From positions 992,001 to 1,056,000 of the forward strand of contig CAWHYF010000006.1 in assembly GCA_963833585.1 (NCBI GenBank): 64,000 bases of DNA. Reading direction: 5' to 3'. The notes below the pieces were generated by a model that saw only the letters and a program-made list of their open reading frames with translations, made no database searches and was not told the origin of the DNA. Every line of letters starts with the position of its first letter. The stretch's first letter is position 1. Shown in pieces: positions 26,408 to 35,684 of this stretch. Origin of the DNA: Bog-756 sp963833585. GTDB lineage: Bacteria; Actinomycetota; Acidimicrobiia; Acidimicrobiales; RAAP-2. The translations under genes and the position numbers were made by a program.

Positions 26408-28357
26408 TCAGCGCGGTGAACCGATGAAGGTGGCCAATCGGTCGCGGACGACCCGAGCCTCCCGCTTGGCCTCATACATGGCCTCATCGGCCTGCCGCAC
26501 CAGCTTCATGGGGTCGGTCCCCGAATCGCACTGCGTCAAGGCGATGCCGACGCTCGCCGTCAGGGGGACGGATGTGTCGCCAACCCGAATTGCATGTTGG
26601 GACAGACTGCGGTGGATTCGATCGGCCGCGGCGTCGCCCTCGCAGCTGTGGTCATGGCACAACACGACGAGGAATTCATCGCCACCGAGACGGCCGACCA
26701 CGTCGCACTTACCGGTGGCCTCCATCAGCGCCCAACCCGTGTTCAAGATGGCTGCATCACCAACTTCGTGTCCATAGGTGTCGTTGAGAGGCTTTAGTTC
26801 GTCCAGATCGATGAACAACACCGCCACAGTTTCGCCGGCTTGCCTTCGCCGGCTCACGTCGTGGGTCAGATGGTCGAGCACGGCGGCCCGATTCAGCAGC
26901 CCCGTCAACTGGTCATGAGTGGCCGCTTGGTGCAACAGCTGACGATTCAGCTCGCGCTCGCGGATTCGCTGCGAGAGCGTGTCGACCGAAGCTTGCAGGG
27001 CGCGACCCGTCCGCCCCGGCAGTGGACTGAGTTGCTCGAGGTGGGTGAGGTCCTCATCGGCGAGGGCTACGGCCGTTGACTCCACGGCCTTCAAGGTGGA
27101 GCTCATATCGTTGAAGGCGGCCGTGGTCGTGACCACCTCCCTCGGGCCGGTCTCGGGCAGTGGCGGCACCTCGAAGTCACCGCTTTGGACCTGGGAAGCC
27201 GTGCCGGCCAGGCGTTTCAGCGGACGGGAGAGCACGCGACCGGCGATGAAGACTCCACTGACACTGATGGCAATCAGCACCGTCAGGAAGATCAACTCGC
27301 CCACGAGTCGGTGCGTTGCGCTCGACGCCAGAGCCAGTGCCGTGTTGTGAAGGTCCCGTGATGCCGCGGTCACCAACGCATTGAGGTTGGCCAGGTAGTG
27401 CAGGCCCGGAGCCATGGAGCTGCCGGCGAAGGCCAAGTTGCCAGCGAAAGGCGGCGACGAGCCGGTGAGGGCGACCTCCAGCCCTTGCCTCACCGTCCCG
27501 GCGAACTGAACGTCCGCCGGGTCGTGCTGAATGTGGCTCCACGCCCCTTGCGCCATGGGACTCAGGTGACCGGCGAACTCCGAGGTGGCGGTGCCGAAGC
27601 CCCCTGCGGACTGGATCAGTTCTTGCTTGGCGTCAGCCGGGCCGGTGCCCTGGAGCACGTAAATGGCCCCTTCGACCTCATGGCCCCCGGTGAGGAAGGC
27701 TTGGTAGGTCTGGCGGAGCGCGGCGGCGTGCACTTCGAAGGATCCCGGCGCCTGCCAGGTAGAGATGTCGGCTTGCAATTGGTTGTACTGGCGATACCAG
27801 ATGTTGTCGATGTCGGTCGACATCTTGGCCATGAAGTCGTGAGCTGTGGTGAAGGACACGGTATTGGCCATGACCTTCGGGATCAGGGCCTGCAGCTGCA
27901 CCACGTCTGCCCGCAGCGTCGGGGTCGAAGCGAAGGTCGGATAGCCGGAGATCCGGGAGGTACCCTGCGCCAGCTGAACGCGGAAGGGGACCGTCGGCTT
28001 GAGGAGGGTGTCGAGGACGGACTCGCTGATGCCCAGCTGGGCGGAGTACGACACCGCCAGGAGCGGCACCGACAGGGGGTTCATCTGCGCTCGCGCCTCC
28101 GCCACGGTCTGCAGCTGCTGGGCGTCGGCGGCCACCACTTGCGCATGTTGGCGGAATGACCAGCCCGAAGCCACTCCGGACGTGGTGAAGATGCCGGTGG
28201 CGAGAACGGGGAGCACAACGACCAGGGCCAGGATCACACGCACCCCTGGATGCCAGCCGCGGAACCTTGTTCGCGGGGGCCTCTGCCCAGCGGATCTCGA
28301 GGGCGCATGGAGATCCGCTCCTGCGACGCCGTTTGGAGGTAGGCCGGTGATTCCCAT
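26408..28357 (-). CDS. HAMP-GGDEF diguanylate cyclase with periplasmic sensor
   Basis: A 649-residue membrane receptor. The first membrane helix (VRVILALVVVLPVLATGIF) is followed by a ~300-residue helical extracytoplasmic sensor, a second helix (LIFLTVLIAISVSGVFIAGR), a HAMP linker (LSRPLKRLAGTASQVQSGDF) and a coiled coil. The GGDEF domain carries HDQLTGLLNRAAVLDHLTH and VVGRLGGDEFLVVLCHDHS with a complete active site, so synthesis of cyclic-di-GMP is expected. There is no obvious inhibitory RxxD site just before the GGDEF motif. ATG 28357 is preferred to an in-frame GTG-type start at 28420 because it begins directly before the Arg/Pro-rich cytoplasmic lead. The ligand is unknown. Confidence 0.92.
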   Translation of the reverse strand: MGITGLPPNGVAGADLHAPSRSAGQRPPRTRFRGWHPGVRVILALVVVLPVLATGIFTTSGVASGWSFRQHAQVVAADAQQLQTVAEARAQMNPLSVPLLAVSYSAQLGISESVLDTLLKPTVPFRVQLAQGTSRISGYPTFASTPTLRADVVQLQALIPKVMANTVSFTTAHDFMAKMSTDIDNIWYRQYNQLQADISTWQAPGSFEVHAAALRQTYQAFLTGGHEVEGAIYVLQGTGPADAKQELIQSAGGFGTATSEFAGHLSPMAQGAWSHIQHDPADVQFAGTVRQGLEVALTGSSPPFAGNLAFAGSSMAPGLHYLANLNALVTAASRDLHNTALALASSATHRLVGELIFLTVLIAISVSGVFIAGRVLSRPLKRLAGTASQVQSGDFEVPPLPETGPREVVTTTAAFNDMSSTLKAVESTAVALADEDLTHLEQLSPLPGRTGRALQASVDTLSQRIRERELNRQLLHQAATHDQLTGLLNRAAVLDHLTHDVSRRRQAGETVAVLFIDLDELKPLNDTYGHEVGDAAILNTGWALMEATGKCDVVGRLGGDEFLVVLCHDHSCEGDAAADRIHRSLSQHAIRVGDTSVPLTASVGIALTQCDSGTDPMKLVRQADEAMYEAKREARVVRDRLATFIGSPR

Positions 28358-28469
28358 GACTCTTACGAATTCGACCCGAATCCCAGAAACCTTGATCCCG
28401 GGTACAAAAGTCCACGTCACGCAGATGGCCGGCGGTGCCCGCCAAGGGATACCGGAGCCGAGAGATCAG

Positions 28470-29672
28470 CTACAACGTGAAGCTGGACCAGCTGCTGCCT
28501 CCGTCATGGGTAGATGCGGCCACGACGGTTCCCGATGGGCTCTCCCCGGTAGCCACGCAATCGTCGGCCGTTGGGCAAGAGACGCCGTTCAGACCACCCA
28601 CGCCCACAGGCACCGAACGGGGAGTCCAGGCGGCACCGCCGTTGGAGGTCGTCAGTATCATCCCCACGCCGGGACCGCCCCTCGGTCCGATCCCACCACC
28701 CACCACCACGCAGCTCGCCGTGGTGTGGCACGCAACGCTCGAGAGATTGGTGGTGCCGGGGGGAAGTGGCTGGGAGGCCCAGGACTTGCCACCATTCGAC
28801 GTGGCAAAGATGAGGCCCGAAGGGGTCCCGTCGCCCGGTGTCTGGCTTCCGACGACGAAGCAACGGGTCGTCGATGGACAAGCTATGCCGTTCGAATCGT
28901 CATGGCCGATCGGGAGCGACGTCTTGCCCCATGACCTTCCACCGTTGGCCGTGATCACCAACATCTCACCGCTTCCGGACTGGCCTCCACCGACGGCGAT
29001 GCACTGGCGGCGTGACGCGCACTCCACCAGGCCCAGGCTCTTCTCGCCGTCAGGCAGGGCCACGGGCGTCCAGGTCGCACCGAGGTTCTTGGTGGTCAGG
29101 GCGATTCCACCACTGCCATCCGGGGTCGCCCCGACGGCCAGGCAGTAGGTGCTGGTCGGGCACGAGACATCGTTGATTCCTCCCAGCCCGGAACGTAGGG
29201 GTGACCTCGACCAGCCGTGCCCGCCATCCGAGGTCGTCACCGTGCGGCCGAGCACATTGTTTCCGACCAGCCGTCCGCCCACCGCCACGCACCGTCTCGT
29301 TGAAACACACGACAGCCCGCTCAGCCGGTCGATCCGTATCGGGAGCGAGTAGCCGGCCCAGTGCGCTCCACCGTCCCTCGTCGTCGCAGCGATGGCGGAG
29401 GTTACGTGGCCGTTCACCGAGCTGCCCGCCGCCGTACAGTGTTGGACCGAGGTACAGACGATGGGCCCGAGTCCTGAGATCGATGGCCCCATCACCGATC
29501 CCGTCGTCTCACCTGGTGAGGGCGGCTGGATGATGCTGTTCGGCGACGACGCCGCCTCGGTGGCCGTGCTGCATCCGGCCACAACCGTCAGCGTGATCAC
29601 CGCCAGCACGGCCAGGTTCGATCTTGATCGTCCGAACCCAGCGTGCCCTGTCAAGTCCCCACGAGGTGACAT
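28470..29672 (-). CDS. Seven-bladed BNR/sortilin-like propeller lipoprotein
   Basis: A 400-residue exported lipoprotein. The signal ends VITLTVVAGC with the lipidated Cys at 34. The mature protein contains seven repeats of ~45 residues, each with a C-x5-C pair followed by a small-residue strand: CTSVQHCTAAG, CVSTRRCVAVGG, CPTSTYCLAVGA, CASRRQCIAVGG, CPSTTRCFVVGS, CHTTASCVVVGG and CPTADDCVATGE. Each repeat ends in an Asp-box-like turn such as TRDGGAHW or TSNGGKSW. This predicts a seven-bladed propeller with one disulfide per blade, related to Ycf48/BNR-repeat proteins. Ligand and partner are unknown. The longer open frame (to 30182) would overlap the divergent regulator gene, so ATG 29672 is chosen. 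It is divergent from the BTAD regulator. Confidence 0.85.
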   Translation of the reverse strand: MSPRGDLTGHAGFGRSRSNLAVLAVITLTVVAGCSTATEAASSPNSIIQPPSPGETTGSVMGPSISGLGPIVCTSVQHCTAAGSSVNGHVTSAIAATTRDGGAHWAGYSLPIRIDRLSGLSCVSTRRCVAVGGRLVGNNVLGRTVTTSDGGHGWSRSPLRSGLGGINDVSCPTSTYCLAVGATPDGSGGIALTTKNLGATWTPVALPDGEKSLGLVECASRRQCIAVGGGQSGSGEMLVITANGGRSWGKTSLPIGHDDSNGIACPSTTRCFVVGSQTPGDGTPSGLIFATSNGGKSWASQPLPPGTTNLSSVACHTTASCVVVGGGIGPRGGPGVGMILTTSNGGAAWTPRSVPVGVGGLNGVSCPTADDCVATGESPSGTVVAASTHDGGSSWSSFTL

Positions 29673-29869
29673 GTTCAGCTGGCCAACTCCTTCCGACCGT
29701 CCGGGACCGGGTGGTTCCAAGTCTCTCATCGATTGCCAGTCCCCCAACCGGACCTGGGAGTGGCCCTCCTGACCCCGTCGCCTCGGGCCCGAGGGGTGAC
29801 TGACGAGCCACTGAGGCGGACAAGGATCAGGGCGGCCCGAGACCTCTCCCAAGCTGAGGGCGATGGTCG

Positions 29870-29875
29870 TACGGT
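29870..29875 (+). promoter_or_regulatory. -10 box of BTAD regulator (leaderless)
   Basis: TACGGT ends 7 bases before GTG 29883 and there is no Shine-Dalgarno sequence. The same hexamer stands in front of the second NB-ARC regulator gene (43684-43689). Confidence 0.5.
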
Positions 29876-29882
29876 GGAGAAC

Positions 29883-32800
29883 GTGGAGGTCCGGTTCTTC
29901 GGCGAGTTCGAGGTGGTGCAGGCCGACGTGAGGATGCCGGTCCGCGGGACCAAGCAGCGAGCTCTGCTGGCTCTGCTGGCTCTGCACCGCGGGAAGCCGG
30001 TAGCTGCCGACCGGCTCATCGACGCCCTGTGGACCGGGCACTCGGCCAACCCGGCCAACGCCCTCCAGGCACAGATCGGTCAGCTGCGGCGGACCCTCGG
30101 GCCGGCGGCGATCCTGACCAGTGAGGGGGGCTATGCCCTCGCCGTCGATCCGGACGACATGGACGCAGTCCGCTTCGAACAACTTGTGGCCAAGGGCCGG
30201 CGACTCCTCGAGGAGGGCGACGCGGTGATGGCCTCGACCACGCTCACCGATGCACTCCAGCTGCGACGGGGGGAGCCGCTAGGTGAGTTCGCCTACGCCG
30301 GGTTCGCCGATGCCGAGCGGGCCCATCTGGAGGAGTTGACCCTGGTGGCCCTGGAGGCCGCCGCCGGTGCGGACCTGGCTCTCGGCCGGCATGGAGAGGT
30401 CATCGGACAGCTGGAGGCACTCTGTCGAGAGCATCCGCTTCGCGAGCGCCTGCGAGAGCTGCTCATCCTCGCCCTCTACCGGGACGGACGGCAGGCCGAG
30501 GCATTGCGGGCCTACACCGATATCCGTGATCGTCTGGTCGACGAGTTGGGGATCGACCCCGGCGTGGCCTTGCGTGAGCTCGAGTCCCGCGTACTGGCCC
30601 AGGACCCGGCGCTGGCCCTGGCCGGTCCGGCCCGGGTTGAGACGGCGGCAGCGGCGGCCCCGGTCGGAAACCTGCGGGAGCGCCTGAGCAGCTTCATCGG
30701 CCGCCAGGGCGAGGTCGAACACCTCAGCGAGACGGTTCGCTCCTGTCGACTGGTGACACTGGTCGGTCCGGGTGGGGTCGGGAAGACCCGACTCGCGCTG
30801 GAGGTGGCCGCCAACTTGTGTGAGGAGTACCGAAACGGTGCATGGCTGATCGAGCTGGCCGGCGTCACCGAGGCCGAAGGGGTTGCGCCAGCCGTGGCCG
30901 GCGCGCTCGGGGCCGCCGCCTCCTCGCTCGGAGGCCCCCGCTTGCCGGGATCAACGGTAGAGCTCATCCTTCACCATCTGGCCGGGCGATCCCTCGTCGT
31001 CGTCCTCGACAACTGTGAACACGTGGTTGGCCGAGCGGCCGACCTGGCTGAGACCCTGGTCGGGGCGGTGCCTGGTCTCCGACTGATCGCAACCAGCCGT
31101 GAACCGCTCGGCGTCTCGGGCGAGGTCCTGGTGCCGGTGGTGGGCCTGGCCGGGCCGGCCGCCTTCGAGCTCTTCGTCGATCGGGCCCGGGCGGTCCAGC
31201 CTGGCTTCGGCACCGATGGGCACGCCGGCGAGGTGGTTTCAGATGTCTGCCGCCGGTTGGACGGCCTTCCCTTGGCCATCGAGCTCGCTGCCGCCCGACT
31301 CCGTGCTCTTCCGCTCGCCACGCTGGCCGACCGACTCGACGACCGCTTCCGTCTGCTCACCAGGGGAACCCGGACCACCCTGCCCCGCCAGCAAACCCTG
31401 CGGGCGGTGGTGGACTGGAGCTACGACCTCCTCTTCGACGACGAACGTCGGCTCTTCGCCCGTCTCTCGGTGTTCGCCGGTGGCTGTGAGCTGGCCGCCG
31501 CCGAGGCGGTCTGCGCCGACGACCTGGTGCCCGAGGAGGAGATCCTCGATATCCTCAGCCGATTGGTCGACAAGTCCCTGGTGACGGTCGATATCGGTCC
31601 GACCACGGCGCGCTACTCACAGCTGCAGACCCTCTGGCAGTACGCCCGCGAGCGTCTCGCCGACTCGGGCGAGACGGACGAGATCCGGGAACGGCATGCC
31701 CGGTGGTACCTCGATCTGGGGAAGCAGGGACGACCCGGTCTCCGCGGCCACTCGGGAATCGAATGGCGGGCCCGGCTGGAAGCCGAATTGGACAACTTTC
31801 GGGCCGCCCTCGACTGGTTCATCGGGCGAACCGATGCCCCATCCGCGCTCGGGCTGGTGGGCAGCGTGGCCTATCTGTGGTTCCTGCGTGCTGACTTCCA
31901 CGAGGGCTACCGATGGTCGAGGGACGCCCTCGCCGTTGACGACCCCTCCGGGTCAACGGGGCTCCGGGGGTATGCGGCCGCCTACCAGGCCTACTTCGGG
32001 TTCTTTGTCAACGGCCCGGGTGGGGCACTTGACGCCTTCCAGGCGGCCGTCGCCGATCTGCGACAGGCCGTTTCACCTGACCTGGGCGGGGCCTTGTTGG
32101 TGCTGGCCGAGATCCTCACCCGCCTCGGTGAGTTCGAGGCCTCCCAGGCGGCTCTGGCCGAAGCGCTCCCCCTGGTGATTGCGGAACAAGAGCCATGGGA
32201 CATCGCCACCCACGACATGTTCGCCGCCCGAAACTTGGCGGCGCAGGGCCACGTCGAAGAGGCCGAGAGACTGACGCGAGCCAGCGTCGAGTTGTTCCGA
32301 GCCTGCGGCGATCACTGGATGATCCTCTACGGGCTGGGCATGCTGGCCGGGATCGAGGAATCACACGGTGACTTCGCCGCCGCGGCCGCCGCCTACGAAG
32401 AGCTGATTGTCGCGTGTCGGGCGGCAGGAATGACCCACTTCGAGTCGATGTGGCTCATCCGGCTCGCCGCGCTGCGAGCCCGTCTCGGTGATGATGTGGC
32501 GGCCGAGCAGCTCTTCGCCGATTCCATCACCACCAGACCCCAGTCGGTCAACCCTGCGGCGCTCGTAGGTCGGGCCGGGGCGGCCCGCCGCCTCGGAGAT
32601 CTCGCCTCCAGCCGTCGGTGGCTCGACCAGGCCAAAATCGAGTACGAAACCGTCGGCTCCCCGGGCGGTTCGGCCGCGGCGCTCATCGGACTCGTTTGGT
32701 GGTCTCTGGCTGTAGGCGACCTGACCGACGCCAACCAGTACGCCCAGCAGGCCCGTGACAGCGCTGCAGAGGCCGCCGATCCGTTGATTGCCATTCTGGC

Positions 32801-32981
32801 TGAAACGGTGATTGCCGTGGTCCTTCTGGTGTCCTCAAACACCCCGGAACACCAGGCCCGATTGGCAGACATCCTCGAACGACGGGCTGCTGCGGGCCGG
32901 TCGACGGCGTTTCTGGAAGGAACGCTCGACGAACCGGATGTCGAAGGCCTGGCTGCCGCCTACGGGCTCCGCCCCGGCTGA
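29883..32981 (+). CDS. AfsR/SARP-type BTAD-NB-ARC-TPR transcriptional regulator
   Basis: A 1032-residue STAND-class regulator. The N-terminal OmpR-like winged helix (VEVRFFGEFEVVQADVRMPV, KQRALLALLALHRGKPVAAD) is followed by a bacterial transcriptional activator domain (FADAERAHLEELTLVALEAA; LYRDGRQAEALRAYTDIRDR). The NTPase module has Walker A LVGPGGVGKTRLALEVA near residue 294, Walker B SLVVVLDNCEHVVG near 374 and RLDGLPLAIELAAARLRALP. TPR-like helices fill the last ~350 residues. The GTG at 29883 is preferred over the GTG at 29874 because TACGGT ends 7 bases before it. Such proteins switch on secondary-metabolite or stress genes when the NTPase module is activated. The likely local target is unclear; the divergent propeller lipoprotein shares its promoter region. 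Confidence 0.9.
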   Translation: MEVRFFGEFEVVQADVRMPVRGTKQRALLALLALHRGKPVAADRLIDALWTGHSANPANALQAQIGQLRRTLGPAAILTSEGGYALAVDPDDMDAVRFEQLVAKGRRLLEEGDAVMASTTLTDALQLRRGEPLGEFAYAGFADAERAHLEELTLVALEAAAGADLALGRHGEVIGQLEALCREHPLRERLRELLILALYRDGRQAEALRAYTDIRDRLVDELGIDPGVALRELESRVLAQDPALALAGPARVETAAAAAPVGNLRERLSSFIGRQGEVEHLSETVRSCRLVTLVGPGGVGKTRLALEVAANLCEEYRNGAWLIELAGVTEAEGVAPAVAGALGAAASSLGGPRLPGSTVELILHHLAGRSLVVVLDNCEHVVGRAADLAETLVGAVPGLRLIATSREPLGVSGEVLVPVVGLAGPAAFELFVDRARAVQPGFGTDGHAGEVVSDVCRRLDGLPLAIELAAARLRALPLATLADRLDDRFRLLTRGTRTTLPRQQTLRAVVDWSYDLLFDDERRLFARLSVFAGGCELAAAEAVCADDLVPEEEILDILSRLVDKSLVTVDIGPTTARYSQLQTLWQYARERLADSGETDEIRERHARWYLDLGKQGRPGLRGHSGIEWRARLEAELDNFRAALDWFIGRTDAPSALGLVGSVAYLWFLRADFHEGYRWSRDALAVDDPSGSTGLRGYAAAYQAYFGFFVNGPGGALDAFQAAVADLRQAVSPDLGGALLVLAEILTRLGEFEASQAALAEALPLVIAEQEPWDIATHDMFAARNLAAQGHVEEAERLTRASVELFRACGDHWMILYGLGMLAGIEESHGDFAAAAAAYEELIVACRAAGMTHFESMWLIRLAALRARLGDDVAAEQLFADSITTRPQSVNPAALVGRAGAARRLGDLASSRRWLDQAKIEYETVGSPGGSAAALIGLVWWSLAVGDLTDANQYAQQARDSAAEAADPLIAILAETVIAVVLLVSSNTPEHQARLADILERRAAAGRSTAFLEGTLDEPDVEGLAAAYGLRPG

Positions 32982-33001
32982 GCGCAGCAGCAAGGGATCA
33001 T

Positions 33002-33007
33002 TAGGAT
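33002..33007 (+). promoter_or_regulatory. -10 box of arsC-like gene (leaderless)
   Basis: TAGGAT lies 6 bases before GTG 33014, with no ribosome site between, consistent with transcription starting at the start codon. Confidence 0.5.
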
Positions 33008-33013
33008 ACGCGA

Positions 33014-33364
33014 GTGGAGCCAGAGCCCGCTTTGTACTTCAATCCATCGTGCTCAAAATGCCGGACGGCCGACGCCCTGCTCGAGGAGCATGGCATCGAT
33101 GCCACCTTGGTGCGTTATCTCCAGACGGCGCCCACCCTCGACGAGTTGAGGCGACTCATGAGGCTGCTTGGAATCGACGATCCCCGTGCCATGATGCGCA
33201 CCGGCGAGTCGGTCTACGGCGAACTTGGACTGAGCACCGCATCGGCGGAAACGCTCCTGGAGAGTATCGCCCAGCATCCGGTTCTGCTGGAGCGACCGAT
33301 CTTCGTGCTCGGCGAACGGGCCGTGATCGCCAGACCGCCGGAACGACTCCTCGAACTGCTGTAG
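33014..33364 (+). CDS. arsC: ArsC/Spx-like thioredoxin-fold reductase
   Basis: A 116-residue glutaredoxin-type ArsC/Spx family protein. The N-terminus has the active site NPSCSKCRTADALLEEHGI, with Cys13 as the expected catalytic cysteine and Cys16 making a CxxC. The remaining family blocks are PTLDELRRLMRLLGIDDPRA, MMRTGESVYGELGL and HPVLLERPIFVLGERAVIAR, where RPI and the later Arg residues contribute to oxyanion binding. Arsenate reduction through glutaredoxin is the usual role of close relatives, but no other ars gene is near, so a general disulfide-reductase function is possible. GTG 33014 is set by the leaderless -10 box. Confidence 0.85.
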   Translation: MEPEPALYFNPSCSKCRTADALLEEHGIDATLVRYLQTAPTLDELRRLMRLLGIDDPRAMMRTGESVYGELGLSTASAETLLESIAQHPVLLERPIFVLGERAVIARPPERLLELL

Positions 33365-33432
33365 CAAGGTCCGACCCGGCCGGTTCCGGAACAGTCGCTC
33401 CGCACCTTGTGGGCCGCTCCAGCCATCTCACC

Positions 33433-34257
33433 TCAGATGAGGTTGTTCAGTCCCCCGTCGACGGCGAGCACTTGGCCGGTCACGTAGCTCGCCTCCTCCG
33501 ACAGGAGGAACACCACCACACTGGCCACTTCCCAGGCGCTGCCCATCCGGCCGAGCGGGACCGGAGTCGACGCCCGGTTCGGCCTCCCCGCAGAGGCCAG
33601 TCGACCCAAGGGGGTGTCGACGAGACCGGGGGCAACCACGTTGGCTCGCACCTGGTGACGAGCACCTTCGGAGGCCACCTGTCGGCACAGCCCGGCCAGG
33701 GCGGCTTTGGACGCGTCGTAGGCCGGGATACGACTCCCCGGCTTGAGACCTGCCACCGAGGACACGAAGACCAGCGCCGACGACGAGCCGTCGTTGGCGG
33801 CTTGCGACAACCGCGGCAGGGTCGCCTGGCTCAGCAAGAAATGCGACCTGACGTTGACGGCAAAGGTCTGATCCCACTGTTCGGCCGTCGTATGGCGGAG
33901 TCCCATGCCGAGTCCGATACCCACGTTCAGCACTACGCCATCGAGTCCACCGAGCCCGTCCGCCGCTTCAGATGCAGCCCGAGAGCACTCCACGGCACCG
34001 GTCACATCGGCCTCGATCACGACCCCAGTTCCACCGGCGGACTCCACCATCGAGAGCGTCTCGGCGGCGGCGGGACGATTTATGTCCAGACAAGCAACCG
34101 ACGCGCCTTCCTCGGCGCAGCGGACACTGATGGCCCTCCCGTTGCCGACCGGAGCGTCGGTGTCGTCGCTCTGTCGGGTGCCGGCCCCAACCACCAGGAT
34201 TCGGCGTCCATCGAGCAAATGGCCTCTGACGCCGGGCCGACCCGGTGGATTGGTCAC
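33433..34257 (-). CDS. Short-chain dehydrogenase/reductase (SDR)
   Basis: A 274-residue classical-type SDR oxidoreductase. The Rossmann motif is drawn out by an insert (RILVVGAGTRQSDDTDAPVG then NGRAISV), an arrangement seen in a subgroup of actinobacterial SDRs. It continues with VACLDINR, the VLNVGIG strand, VFVSSVAGLKPGSRIPAYDA with the catalytic Ser and Tyr, SKAALAG with the catalytic Lys, and the C-terminal VTGQVLAVDGGLNNLI. The acidic residue after the second strand suggests NAD preference. Its start overlaps the end of the carboxymuconolactone-decarboxylase-like gene by 4 bases, so the two are translationally coupled and likely act on the same substrate. The substrate is not predictable. 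Confidence 0.9.
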   Translation of the reverse strand: MTNPPGRPGVRGHLLDGRRILVVGAGTRQSDDTDAPVGNGRAISVRCAEEGASVACLDINRPAAAETLSMVESAGGTGVVIEADVTGAVECSRAASEAADGLGGLDGVVLNVGIGLGMGLRHTTAEQWDQTFAVNVRSHFLLSQATLPRLSQAANDGSSSALVFVSSVAGLKPGSRIPAYDASKAALAGLCRQVASEGARHQVRANVVAPGLVDTPLGRLASAGRPNRASTPVPLGRMGSAWEVASVVVFLLSEEASYVTGQVLAVDGGLNNLI

Positions 34258-34814
34258 CGCGGGAAGCCCTCCAGTCCCTCGTCCAGTTCGACGCCCAAGG
34301 CGTTGAGGACCATGGCAACCAGGTGGTAGTGACCCACCAACATCGGTAGCTCGATGAGCTGCTCGACGTCATACCGCGCCGCCAATTCTGACCAGGTGGG
34401 ATCGGAAATCGTCGAGGTCTCATGCAGCTCGTCGGCAGCCTGCAGCAGCGTCGCATCGAACGGCGCCCATCCACCGCTGGCCTGGTCGAGCGTGACTCGC
34501 TCGACCTCTTCGGTCGTAAGGCCACTGTTCAGTGCGATCCGGGCGTGCTGCGCCCACTCGTACTCGGCGCCGCAATTCCAGCCGGTGCGCAGAATCACCA
34601 GCTCTCGATCACGAGGTGGCAACTTGCCCGCCAGCAGCTTTCCGCCGAAGGGGAGCCACCGTCGGTAGAGGCCGGGCGCTCGGACCAGCGTGGCGAATAT
34701 GTTGGCGTCGGGACCGGTCCCGACGAGAGCCTGGTCGAGCAGCTCCCGGATCTGGCCGGTACGCGCCGCCGGTGGGACGGGCGGCACGCGCAGCGGCCTC
34801 CTACCCTCTGCCAT
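34254..34814 (-). CDS. Carboxymuconolactone decarboxylase / AhpD-like protein
   Basis: A 186-residue protein of the CMD superfamily. The core helix pair DRELVILRTGWNCGAEYEWA and QHARIALNSGLTTEEVERVT carries the family signature, but only one Cys of the CxxC peroxidatic pair is present, so alkylhydroperoxidase (AhpD) activity is unlikely. Relatives with this pattern occur in aromatic or steroid degradation clusters with SDRs, as here. A TATGAT -10 at 34852-34857 on the minus strand and GATGGAGATG before the ATG mark its start. First gene of a two-gene operon with the SDR. Confidence 0.85.
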   Translation of the reverse strand: MAEGRRPLRVPPVPPAARTGQIRELLDQALVGTGPDANIFATLVRAPGLYRRWLPFGGKLLAGKLPPRDRELVILRTGWNCGAEYEWAQHARIALNSGLTTEEVERVTLDQASGGWAPFDATLLQAADELHETSTISDPTWSELAARYDVEQLIELPMLVGHYHLVAMVLNALGVELDEGLEGFPR

Positions 34815-35305
34815 TGTTCATCTCCATCTTTCGACGTGGAAGGTCGCAGGAATCATAGGAGTGCCTGCGGGGCACACCGGTGGCATCTGGCGCCAGGCGC
34901 CATATTGCCGCCGCACGGTGTGAATCGATGGTGGTGGTACGCCCGGCGGGGATGACCACCTCAAGGGGCCGACCAGGGGCTACCCCTATACCCCGCGTCG
35001 AGTCGTGGGTTGTCGACGGAACCCAGGACGCCGCCGCCCGACTCCGCCCTCTTCCCACGCCGGGAAGCTCCTTTCGTTCGCCAGCAGACCCCAGGTTCCG
35101 GCGTGCGGGGCGCGTTTTCGAGTCCGCGACGCGGGAGTCACCCCGACCAGCGTTCCCGGCAGTCTTCGGATCACGTCGTGCCGCAGACATCGGATGACAC
35201 AGCAAACTGTGGCGGCCGTCGATGGCGTTCAGAGCTCACCGAATCGAGGGTCGACAAGAGCGCCGAAGCTCCGGTACCGTCAAATTTGGGTAGGAAGGGG
35301 CAGGC
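34815..35305. other. Divergent intergenic region
   Basis: About 490 bases between divergent transcription units. It holds the leftward -10 TATGAT (34852-34857) and the rightward promoter at 35251-35280. Open frames inside are low-complexity and I see no gene I would defend. Confidence 0.45.
35251..35280 (+). promoter_or_regulatory. Promoter of secreted-protein operon
   Basis: TCGACA (35251-35256) and TACCGT (35275-35280) with an 18-base spacer form a plausible sigma-70-type promoter. The strong GGAAGGGGC ribosome site and ATG 35306 follow. Confidence 0.5.
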
Positions 35306-35650
35306 ATGAGACGTCGCCGATTTGCGTTGTTCGGTTGGGCTACAGCATCAGCTGGCACCGTCGCCATCTCGACGACCACCGCCGGACTACCGGCCCTGGA
35401 CCCGACCGACGGCAGCGCCAGCGACTACCAGGATCCGCTCTACCACCAACCGACGGTGAACCGGCGGCCCGGCGGACGGGTGGCTCACTTGCTCGACAAC
35501 TCTGCGGCCAACGCCACTCTGCCCGGCGCGGCGGCCGTCGGGTCAAGTGGGCGGTCGGTCGTGCCGTCCGGCCGGTGGTACCGGTGGTCGTCGCCGGTTG
35601 AGGCTGGCCGCCGGGTTCTACTCCGGCTTCGCCTCGTCGGGGGATCGTGA
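35306..35650 (+). CDS. Small exported hypothetical protein
   Basis: A 114-residue ORF with a good ribosome site (GGAAGGGGC) and promoter. The first ~30 residues look like a signal with a basic start (MRRRRFALFGWATASAGTVA). The rest has no recognisable domain; the last ~40 residues are Arg/Ser-rich and could be out of frame, although I cannot see a clear repair point. It is followed 34 bases later by the start of the propeller protein, so the two likely form an operon and may act together outside the membrane. Moderate confidence that the ORF is real. Confidence 0.45.
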   Translation: MRRRRFALFGWATASAGTVAISTTTAGLPALDPTDGSASDYQDPLYHQPTVNRRPGGRVAHLLDNSAANATLPGAAAVGSSGRSVVPSGRWYRWSSPVEAGRRVLLRLRLVGGS

Positions 35651-35684
35651 TGTGTCGAAACAAGGTGAAGGAGTAGAGGTACGA

